This document shows positions 60,201 to 64,000 of a DNA stretch of 64,000 nt, piece after piece (position 1 is the stretch's first letter; each line of letters opens with the position of its first letter). Position numbers and translations under genes: made by a program. This DNA is from Syngnathus acus (lineage: Eukaryota; Chordata; Actinopteri; Syngnathiformes; Syngnathidae), in the NCBI RefSeq assembly GCF_901709675.1, contig NC_051094.1:11586501-11650500 (forward strand), read 5' to 3'. The notes beneath the pieces are model-generated. The model searched no databases. It had not been told where the DNA came from and was given only the letters and a program-made list of their open reading frames with translations.

Positions 60201-63200
60201 CCTGAGAACAGGAAAGACCGATACAGTATATCATATCCTTGGAGTGGATGCTGAAATAAACGTCTGAAAAACGATGCATACTCTCCGTCGCGACTCCATT
60301 CCACTCTGGGTGCTGGGCGCCCACTAACTCTGCACTGAAACTCCACCTCCTGGCCAAGGACGGCTGTTATATCTTGGAGTTTGGATGTTCCTGAGATCAC
60401 TGGTGGAGCTGCAACAATTTGTTAACACACAATATGGTGTTACTTACTCAACACTGAACGCATGTAAATTCATAAAACGTGATATTTTAGCAGCCTTACA
60501 ATACACCATACATAAATGTAATCCCATTATGGATGGATAGTGCAGTTCTACTGCGACTACTGCCACAATAATACATTGGTAGGCGTGCATGAGTAAAGCT
60601 CTAAAAATGTAAATAAAATTGGAATATTTATCTTTTTACAAACATAATTTATAATACAACACTTGTATGTGGAATTGATATCATTAGATTGTGAAGCTGT
60701 GCTTATGGCAGGAATGATCTAAGCGATATTTTTCCACTGACAAATGTCAGTGACGCCACTTAACAAATAGGCGGGATTATTGCATTGTGAGCTCACCTTG
60801 CACCACAATATGATATTCCCTTCGTGCTTCTCCAGCTGAGTTATGAGCGGTGCAAGCAAACATTCCTGCGTGTTCTGGCTGGACTCTGTAGATTTTAAGC
60901 AGTCGGTTCCCATTTTGCAGATACAGCCCAGGACTGTCAACCTGGACAGAAAGAAAGTCACCCGACTGTCCCTTGCGTCATCTTGTAGTTACAACGAAGA
61001 CCACATGATGGCATTGAAAAATCACTTATGACTTGGGTATATTAACACGCAGGTCCAGTTCAATGGGACACTCGCGTCACAAACTCACAAGATGACCATC
61101 TTTAGTCCAGGTAATTGTCGGGGAAGGAATACCAAAGGCATCACAGCCAAGAGTGAGAGGCTGCTTTAAGGTCACAGTAAGGTTATGTGCTTGACCATCC
61201 TCTTGGATTTCAGGAGGAACTGAAATAACACAGGACAACAGAAGATTTGTGTTGAACTTTGTACTTCCCAATAGAAATGGGGATGAGGTCTTACCATTCA
61301 CTTTCAATCTGGTCTTCCTATCCACAGAGCCCGCCTCATTGGTTGCCACACATTTGAAGTCGCCACTGTGACTGGCAGAAGCTCTGCTAATTATAAGAGC
61401 TCCATCCCTCGTCACAGAAAACTCTGATTGTCCAGGATGTATCTCCAGGCCATTCTTGAACCAGCGCACCTTTGGTGGTGGAGAACCTTCAAGGCAGAAA
61501 TACATGAGGTTTAATATAAGTCTCTGGGGGGGCGGGGGGGACAAGCCCGAGCTAAAAAACAAACAAACAGCAAAACAAAACACGCATCTCCATGTTAGAG
61601 AGCACGGCAGGCGTGTTAAAAATGGGTTCAGTTTACTTTCACTGTCAGATTGGAATTTCAAGGGCACCGTGAGAGAAAAAAAAGCCAACCAATATGTAGA
61701 ATCAAGGTTTGTTGAAAGATTGGGCTTCGTGTTATCGAGATTTATTACCTACGACAAGTGTTAAGTAGTAAGAGTAGTTCAAAGTTATGACGCTCAAGCT
61801 TCGGAAACTCAAACAGATGTTTTCCACAGAGAAGTGGGCACAAAGGAAGAAGCTAGAAGTGGTAAAAGAAGACTACAAAATGTGGAATGAGGAAAAGGTG
61901 AAAGGGGGGGTTGTCGCGTCAAACACAAATTCATAACTATTGAGAGCAGAGCGCAGTATAGACCGGTTGGGTCTGTCTCTACAGAGGTGTTGTGTAGAGA
62001 AATGGCACCTTTGCTCAAATCCCCCAAATTATTCCCACGGGTCATTCAGGAAAAAAAAACAGTGATTTTATCATCTGGTGTCTTTCTAGACACATGTTTA
62101 CAATTAAGGAGCTCTGAAGCAAATATATCTCATTGTTGGAAGGAAATGCAAACAGATGTTTCGTTTTACACGTTAGACCTCATTTAATTGACTCTTGAAT
62201 TTATTTGCAGTGGTCGACTTCGACTGATTGATATCCACCATGTGTTTCTGAAATGATTACCTCTTTTAAAAGTAATGCTATTGTTGGTGAATTTATAACT
62301 CCCCTGGGTGTTTATAACAAACTGGGTTGCATCTTCCTCATGAAGGAAGTTATATGGAGAACAACTTGGAGTGGGGATTCTTATTTCCTGCAGCCAATTG
62401 TCTCGCTTTCACAAGCTCGGGGAATAACGGCATACGTGGTGGTGTTTTGTAATCAGAATACCCAAAATATGTAACTCTATGGAGCGGGAGATTGACAGTT
62501 GGATGAGTGCGGCATCTGCAGTCATTATCGGTCAGTGCTGGTGAAGGAGCTGAGCTGAGACGAAGCTCTTGGTTTACCGATTGATCTACTTTATACTCTC
62601 ACCTACGGTCAGGAGCTGTGGTTGGTGTGGATGGATGAGAGTGATCAAGTTACTTTCTTATGTTATGGCATTTGGATTACATTTCAAAGTACATTTTAAC
62701 AGTCCATTTCTAAAATGACCCTCCTAACCCTGTGAGTTTGTGAGAGGAGAATTTTCATTCATTTTATTGTTACCTTCAGCGGGGCAAGGGATGACTACCT
62801 TGCTGTTACTTATTTTCTCCATGATGGAATCTCCTGGTTCGGCAAAAGATGGGGCCTCTGTGGGGATAAAAATTTGGTTATATACAGAATCAAAAGACTG
62901 AGAAAGGGTTGCAAAACCAAAATGGTATCACGGTATACCAAGGTTTCAAATCACACATTTGGTTTCTCTCCAGAACCCAAATGTCAAATGAATCATCAAT
63001 TACAGAACATAGTATATTCATCCGAACTACCCGCATATTCATTGGAACAAACATTAATCAAAAATGGTTTTCAAATATGATAGGTTTCAGCTTCATGGGC
63101 AAAAAAATGACTTGCAACATTCGACTCTCTTGGTGGCCCAATAAAATGTGATCTGGGACATATTTTGAGGTTGGAAAATGTGGCACTAGACACTTTTAAC

Positions 63201-63839
63201 TTCATTACACTTTTTAAATATATACTATGAGTTAATGGAGGCGAAAATGATTTTTTTTTAACTCAAGCCATAAAAGGGTAGTATTAAGTTTCAAAAATTC
63301 ACCAAGAATTTCCAGCATGATCTCCAAAGTCTCCTGTCCAGCACTGTTACGAGCCACGCACTGGTAAGTTCCTTTGTCAGCTTGGCTGACCTGCTGGATC
63401 CTAAGAGGTGACGTCTCCTTGATCCCAACTGGAAGTCCATTGTGAAACCAATTGACCTCTGGGCTTGGCTCCCCCTGGACCACACATGGGAGCGTGACTG
63501 TTTGTCCCACCAGAGCTTTCAGTAGAGGGGGTGCAGGCTGAATCCTGGGCTTGGCTGAGGACAGAAGAGCAACCTTAAACATACATTTTATCATACCTAA
63601 TGATAATTTTACCAGTCTAGAGAGAAGTGATGTTTAATTATGAATTCTACCAGCATGAAAGTGTTCTCAACAAAATATTTCTGACTTCTTACTAATGCCC
63701 TACAAAGTTACCTTGGATGCGTAAATTGTAACTTAAGGACACATTGCCGGCTGGATTCTCAGCAGTACAAGTGTACAGTTTGCTATCAATGAGGCGTACA
63801 TCAGTTATCTTCAGCGAGCCAGAGGGCAAAACGGTGAAC
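41887..63839 (-). CDS. hmcn2: Hemicentin-2 (3' portion, 59 exons, continues past right edge)
   Basis: Very long secreted extracellular-matrix protein; hemicentins organise basement-membrane linkages and, in fish, fin-fold adhesion. The exons listed separately join in one frame: 9244 nt, 3080 residues and a stop. Order: half an Ig domain, 24 complete I-set Ig domains, one thrombospondin type-1 repeat, a nidogen G2-like barrel, eight calcium-binding EGF modules, and the hemicentin/fibulin C-terminal module ending SISSFPY. The N-terminal VWA-type region and the earlier Ig domains lie outside the window. Most Ig domains are two-exon units entering in phase 1; three are single-exon. All introns are GT-AG except one GC-AG after exon 52. 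Hemicentin-1 has six TSP1 repeats; one here, plus linkage to angptl2, supports hemicentin-2. Exons are numbered here from the right edge. Confidence 0.9.
42352..42478 (-). CDS. hmcn2: hmcn2 exon 58 (cbEGF 8)
   Basis: [18 protein letters not shown] and [17 protein letters not shown]. Phase 1 to 2. Confidence 0.93.
42559..42678 (-). CDS. hmcn2: hmcn2 exon 57 (cbEGF 7)
   Basis: [30 protein letters not shown] and GRNCK. Phase 1 to 1. Confidence 0.95.
43128..43421 (-). CDS. hmcn2: hmcn2 exon 56 (cbEGF 6 with long insert)
   Basis: [30 protein letters not shown] and SCAGLERG, then a basic insert of about 45 residues before [13 protein letters not shown]. The same CAGLER-type insert occurs in hemicentin-1, so it is a family feature. 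Confidence 0.94.
43494..43622 (-). CDS. hmcn2: hmcn2 exon 55 (cbEGF 5)
   Basis: [18 protein letters not shown] and [15 protein letters not shown]. It is preceded by a 692-bp intron without repeats that I recognise. Confidence 0.93.
44315..44440 (-). CDS. hmcn2: hmcn2 exon 54 (cbEGF 4)
   Basis: [18 protein letters not shown] and [13 protein letters not shown]. Phase 1 to 1. Confidence 0.92.
44537..44656 (-). CDS. hmcn2: hmcn2 exon 53 (cbEGF 3)
   Basis: [29 protein letters not shown]. Phase 1 to 1. Confidence 0.94.
44761..44895 (-). CDS. hmcn2: hmcn2 exon 52 (cbEGF 2, GC donor)
   Basis: [18 protein letters not shown] and [15 protein letters not shown]. The exon is followed by GCAAGT instead of GT; the frame to the next exon is kept only if this GC donor is used. 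Confidence 0.93.
44975..45094 (-). CDS. hmcn2: hmcn2 exon 51 (cbEGF 1)
   Basis: [16 protein letters not shown]... with six cysteines and the D-x-D-E-C calcium signature; [10 protein letters not shown] follows. Confidence 0.95.
45196..45255 (-). CDS. hmcn2: hmcn2 exon 50 (linker / partial EGF)
   Basis: 60-nt exon [20 protein letters not shown] joining the G2-like barrel to the EGF series; it has two cysteines only. Splice sites and phases fit on both sides. Confidence 0.85.
45352..45592 (-). CDS. hmcn2: hmcn2 exon 49 (nidogen G2-like barrel, part 4)
   Basis: [32 protein letters not shown] and [13 protein letters not shown]. Phase 0 to 1. Confidence 0.94.
45672..45793 (-). CDS. hmcn2: hmcn2 exon 48 (nidogen G2-like barrel, part 3)
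   Basis: [19 protein letters not shown] then IVINGFVPP. Phase 1 to 0. Confidence 0.92.
45984..46121 (-). CDS. hmcn2: hmcn2 exon 47 (nidogen G2-like barrel, part 2)
   Basis: [18 protein letters not shown] and [14 protein letters not shown]. Phase 1 to 1. Confidence 0.93.
46240..46392 (-). CDS. hmcn2: hmcn2 exon 46 (nidogen G2-like barrel, part 1)
   Basis: [20 protein letters not shown] and [13 protein letters not shown], the opening strands of the G2F barrel. Phase 1 to 1. Confidence 0.92.
46764..46934 (-). CDS. hmcn2: hmcn2 exon 45 (single thrombospondin type-1 repeat)
   Basis: [36 protein letters not shown] and [11 protein letters not shown]. The W-x-x-W start and six cysteines fit a complete TSP1 module. 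It is the only TSP1 exon between the last Ig domain and the G2-like barrel, whereas hemicentin-1 has six. Confidence 0.95.
47159..47240 (-). CDS. hmcn2: hmcn2 exon 44 (Ig 25, C-terminal half)
   Basis: [16 protein letters not shown] and TITLKVQ. 82 nt. The preceding 698-bp intron contains a small direct duplication of GGAAGAACAGTCATGTGTCT near 47570-47610. Confidence 0.92.
47939..48129 (-). CDS. hmcn2: hmcn2 exon 43 (Ig 25, N-terminal half)
   Basis: [29 protein letters not shown] and SLIIYSIT. This is the last Ig domain. Phase 1 to 0. Confidence 0.94.
48217..48351 (-). CDS. hmcn2: hmcn2 exon 42 (Ig 24, C-terminal half)
   Basis: [19 protein letters not shown] and [15 protein letters not shown]. 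Phase 1 to 1. Confidence 0.92.
48560..48715. repeat. Fragment of a dispersed fish repeat in an hmcn2 intron
   Basis: Contains CCGATTATTCGACTAATCGG and TTGAATAATCGATAGACTAA, an alternating ATTCGAC/TAATCG pattern I know from a common fish repeat. Boundaries are approximate. Confidence 0.45.
48848..49061 (-). CDS. hmcn2: hmcn2 exon 41 (end of Ig 23 fused to start of Ig 24)
   Basis: One exon covers [15 protein letters not shown] (end of one domain) and [25 protein letters not shown] (start of the next). The intron usually found between Ig domains is absent here. 214 nt, phase 0 to 1. Confidence 0.93.
49138..49328 (-). CDS. hmcn2: hmcn2 exon 40 (Ig 23, N-terminal half)
   Basis: [29 protein letters not shown] and LIIERAE. 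Phase 1 to 0. Confidence 0.94.
49671..49940 (-). CDS. hmcn2: hmcn2 exon 39 (complete Ig 22)
   Basis: Single-exon Ig, 270 nt: [30 protein letters not shown] and [15 protein letters not shown]. It exits after an A, so the next residue is Ile, not the usual Val. Confidence 0.95.
50045..50179 (-). CDS. hmcn2: hmcn2 exon 38 (Ig 21, C-terminal half)
   Basis: [16 protein letters not shown] and [15 protein letters not shown]. Phase 1 to 1. Confidence 0.94.
50259..50393 (-). CDS. hmcn2: hmcn2 exon 37 (Ig 21, N-terminal half)
   Basis: [22 protein letters not shown] and ITWQREG. Phase 1 to 1. It is identified from splice sites and the Ig motif, because it has no internal start-based frame. Confidence 0.92.
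50426..50941. mobile_element. hAT-like MITE in an hmcn2 intron
   Basis: About 516 bp bounded by CTAGGGCCAGGCAA and TTGCCCAGCCCTAG (two mismatches between the arms), with CACGATTAATCGCATGA near the left end. These ends match a fish non-autonomous repeat I know. A flanking duplication is only weakly visible. It lies in the intron between exons 36 and 37 and has no coding capacity. Confidence 0.75.
51011..51118 (-). CDS. hmcn2: hmcn2 exon 36 (Ig 20, C-terminal half)
   Basis: [10 protein letters not shown] and [15 protein letters not shown]. Phase 1 to 1. Confidence 0.93.
51646..51810 (-). CDS. hmcn2: hmcn2 exon 35 (Ig 20, N-terminal half)
   Basis: [29 protein letters not shown] and YRVLPTG. 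Phase 1 to 1. Confidence 0.94.
51895..52016 (-). CDS. hmcn2: hmcn2 exon 34 (Ig 19, C-terminal half)
   Basis: [13 protein letters not shown] and [15 protein letters not shown]. Phase 2 to 1. Confidence 0.93.
52093..52249 (-). CDS. hmcn2: hmcn2 exon 33 (Ig 19, N-terminal half)
   Basis: [22 protein letters not shown] and VSWKRNG. Phase 1 to 2. Confidence 0.93.
52327..52454 (-). CDS. hmcn2: hmcn2 exon 32 (Ig 18, C-terminal half)
   Basis: [16 protein letters not shown] and [15 protein letters not shown]. Phase 2 to 1. Confidence 0.94.
52923..53067 (-). CDS. hmcn2: hmcn2 exon 31 (Ig 18, N-terminal half)
   Basis: [25 protein letters not shown] and IMWRKDG. Phase 1 to 2, donor GTAGGT. Confidence 0.9.
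53141..53282 (-). CDS. hmcn2: hmcn2 exon 30 (Ig 17, C-terminal half)
   Basis: [16 protein letters not shown] and [15 protein letters not shown], ending FIVEI. The codon split at the exit is T|TG (Leu) and not the usual G|TG. Confidence 0.88.
53383..53519 (-). CDS. hmcn2: hmcn2 exon 29 (Ig 17, N-terminal half)
   Basis: [22 protein letters not shown] and IDWYKDE. Phase 1 to 0. Confidence 0.94.
53652..53733 (-). CDS. hmcn2: hmcn2 exon 28 (Ig 16, C-terminal half)
   Basis: [16 protein letters not shown] and the linker YWVRVQG. 82 nt, phase 0 to 1. Confidence 0.92.
54202..54392 (-). CDS. hmcn2: hmcn2 exon 27 (Ig 16, N-terminal half)
   Basis: [29 protein letters not shown] and HILSISKIQ. Phase 1 to 0. 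Confidence 0.92.
54483..54761 (-). CDS. hmcn2: hmcn2 exon 26 (complete Ig 15)
   Basis: Single-exon Ig, 279 nt, the same size as exon 9: [29 protein letters not shown] and [15 protein letters not shown]. Confidence 0.95.
54882..54979 (-). CDS. hmcn2: hmcn2 exon 25 (Ig 14, C-terminal half)
   Basis: [21 protein letters not shown] in two parts around SDAG, then the linker SYDVQVQG. Phase 2 to 1. No ATG-based frame marks this exon; it is identified by splice sites and the Ig motif. Confidence 0.9.
55063..55246 (-). CDS. hmcn2: hmcn2 exon 24 (Ig 14, N-terminal half)
   Basis: [29 protein letters not shown] and GDSVLR. Phase 1 to 2. Confidence 0.94.
55322..55446 (-). CDS. hmcn2: hmcn2 exon 23 (Ig 13, C-terminal half)
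   Basis: [14 protein letters not shown] and [15 protein letters not shown]. Phase 2 to 1. Confidence 0.94.
55847..56006 (-). CDS. hmcn2: hmcn2 exon 22 (Ig 13, N-terminal half)
   Basis: [23 protein letters not shown] and VSWLKDG. Phase 1 to 2. Confidence 0.94.
56123..56266 (-). CDS. hmcn2: hmcn2 exon 21 (Ig 12, C-terminal half)
   Basis: [18 protein letters not shown] and [15 protein letters not shown]. Phase 1 to 1. Confidence 0.92.
56332..56463 (-). CDS. hmcn2: hmcn2 exon 20 (Ig 12, N-terminal half)
   Basis: [22 protein letters not shown] and [11 protein letters not shown]. Phase 1 to 1. Confidence 0.94.
56549..56630 (-). CDS. hmcn2: hmcn2 exon 19 (Ig 11, C-terminal half)
   Basis: [16 protein letters not shown] and the linker RLAVYG. 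82 nt, phase 0 to 1, the compact size shared with exons 28 and 44. Confidence 0.93.
56744..56940 (-). CDS. hmcn2: hmcn2 exon 18 (Ig 11, N-terminal half)
   Basis: [29 protein letters not shown] and [10 protein letters not shown]. Phase 1 to 0. Confidence 0.94.
57123..57236 (-). CDS. hmcn2: hmcn2 exon 17 (Ig 10, C-terminal half)
   Basis: [11 protein letters not shown] and [15 protein letters not shown]. It follows a 651-bp intron. Phase 1 to 1. Confidence 0.94.
57888..58049 (-). CDS. hmcn2: hmcn2 exon 16 (Ig 10, N-terminal half)
   Basis: [29 protein letters not shown] and HLLPG. Phase 1 to 1. Confidence 0.94.
58169..58265 (-). CDS. hmcn2: hmcn2 exon 15 (Ig 9, C-terminal half)
   Basis: [18 protein letters not shown], then [15 protein letters not shown]. 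The usual D-x-G before the second Cys is D-M-A-G. Phase 0 to 1. Confidence 0.92.
58348..58535 (-). CDS. hmcn2: hmcn2 exon 14 (Ig 9, N-terminal half)
   Basis: [28 protein letters not shown] and the E strand SEDRTQLQ. Phase 1 to 0. Confidence 0.94.
58609..58722 (-). CDS. hmcn2: hmcn2 exon 13 (Ig 8, C-terminal half)
   Basis: [10 protein letters not shown] and [15 protein letters not shown]. Phase 1 to 1. Confidence 0.94.
58796..59014 (-). CDS. hmcn2: hmcn2 exon 12 (Ig 8, N-terminal half, acidic insert)
   Basis: [10 protein letters not shown] is followed by an acidic insert containing DREDEENED before ISLSCESNA and LNWYKDG. The insert adds roughly 15 residues ahead of the first Cys compared with neighbouring Ig domains. 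Confidence 0.93.
59097..59247 (-). CDS. hmcn2: hmcn2 exon 11 (Ig 7, C-terminal half)
   Basis: [14 protein letters not shown] and [15 protein letters not shown]. Phase 0 to 1. Confidence 0.93.
59377..59513 (-). CDS. hmcn2: hmcn2 exon 10 (Ig 7, N-terminal half)
   Basis: [22 protein letters not shown] and VAWFKDGQ. Phase 1 to 0. Confidence 0.94.
59593..59871 (-). CDS. hmcn2: hmcn2 exon 9 (complete Ig 6)
   Basis: Single-exon Ig, 279 nt: [25 protein letters not shown] and [14 protein letters not shown]. Confidence 0.95.
60044..60201 (-). CDS. hmcn2: hmcn2 exon 8 (Ig 5, C-terminal half)
   Basis: [19 protein letters not shown] then [15 protein letters not shown]. It enters in phase 2, completing a Glu codon. 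Confidence 0.92.
60282..60408 (-). CDS. hmcn2: hmcn2 exon 7 (Ig 5, N-terminal half)
   Basis: [22 protein letters not shown] and VEWSRDG. Phase 1 to 2; the donor is GTATGC. Confidence 0.92.
60797..60941 (-). CDS. hmcn2: hmcn2 exon 6 (Ig 4, C-terminal half)
   Basis: [17 protein letters not shown] then [15 protein letters not shown]. The serine-rich linker is replaced by YHIVVQG. Phase 0 to 1. Confidence 0.92.
61089..61219 (-). CDS. hmcn2: hmcn2 exon 5 (Ig 4, N-terminal half)
   Basis: VPPEIQEDG start, LTLGCDAFG and ITWTKDGHL. Phase 1 to 0. Confidence 0.93.
61295..61486 (-). CDS. hmcn2: hmcn2 exon 4 (Ig 3, rest)
   Basis: [12 protein letters not shown] and [14 protein letters not shown]. It ends in the linker LKVNG; phase 1 to 1. 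Confidence 0.94.
62774..62857 (-). CDS. hmcn2: hmcn2 exon 3 (Ig 3, N-terminal part)
   Basis: Short 84-nt exon: [15 protein letters not shown], then [10 protein letters not shown] with the first Cys. The acceptor is CCCCACAG and the donor GTAACA. The next exon follows after an intron of 1287 bp, one of the longest in this gene part. Confidence 0.88.
63303..63554 (-). CDS. hmcn2: hmcn2 exon 2 (complete Ig 2)
   Basis: Single-exon Ig: LPCVVQG (first Cys), VNWFHNG (core Trp), [15 protein letters not shown] (second Cys). 252 nt, phase 1 to 1. Confidence 0.95.
63712..63839 (-). CDS. hmcn2: hmcn2 exon 1 of window (Ig 1, C-terminal half)
   Basis: Second half of an Ig domain whose first half lies beyond 64000: [16 protein letters not shown] and [13 protein letters not shown]. 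It enters in phase 2 and leaves in phase 1. Confidence 0.92.
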
Positions 63840-64000
63840 CTGGGGAATGTTGGGGGCGGCAAAGAAATGACACAAAAAACAAGTAATGACTCAATGAAGA
63901 TCTGCATTTATAAAAAGGACATTTTTCTAATTGAAAGAAATAAAATCCTCAAATTCTCCTATTTTTGCAAGACATGTGGAAGACTAATAAGACATTTTCC

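Overview
The window looks like a teleost fish nuclear genome. It has AT-rich non-coding DNA, compact vertebrate exon/intron genes with GT-AG boundaries, and several repeats that I recognise as common in fish (Tc1/mariner relics, hAT-type ends, a palindromic MITE, a dispersed 'frameshifting text' repeat). No bacterial features, rRNA or CRISPR are seen.

Layout. Positions 1-11.5 kb are almost gene-free, with one degraded coding-like patch (about 3.69-4.25 kb), a local tandem duplication (8.07-8.38 kb) and an interrupted dispersed repeat (9.36-9.80 kb). A complete angiopoietin-like 2 gene (angptl2) lies on the minus strand: four coding exons at 12705-17027, 499 codons plus stop, all splice phases consistent. 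From 17.1 to 34 kb I see only non-coding DNA, short relics and one coding-like patch of unknown nature (26.26-26.90 kb). From about 34.1 to 38.9 kb is a dense repeat block: a Tc1-like transposase relic, a hAT end, a tandem array of tRNA-Gln-like units, a degenerate telomere-like (TTAGGG-type) array lodged inside that tRNA-like array, and six units of a 235-bp satellite, each carrying an 86-bp hairpin. More transposon relics follow to 41.4 kb.

From 41887 to beyond the right edge, the minus strand carries the 3' half or more of a hemicentin gene, best called hmcn2. I resolved 59 exons whose phases all match (9244 nt, 3080 residues to the stop). In order they give 25 Ig domains (the first only half present), one thrombospondin type-1 repeat, a nidogen G2-like beta-barrel, eight calcium-binding EGF modules and the hemicentin/fibulin C-terminal module. 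A poly(A) signal lies 300 bp after the stop. The single TSP1 repeat and the linkage to angptl2 (ANGPTL2 and HMCN2 are both on human 9q33-q34) favour hemicentin-2 over hemicentin-1.

Both genes encode secreted extracellular proteins: Angptl2 is a secreted glycoprotein ligand, and hemicentin is a very long matrix protein of basement-membrane junctions. Nothing in the sequence shows that they are co-regulated. In mammals ANGPTL2 lies inside an intron of RALGPS1 on the opposite strand; I could not find RALGPS1 exons on the plus strand here. The most unusual structure is the 34.9-38.0 kb repeat block, which resembles subtelomeric DNA and lies between two ordinary single-copy genes.
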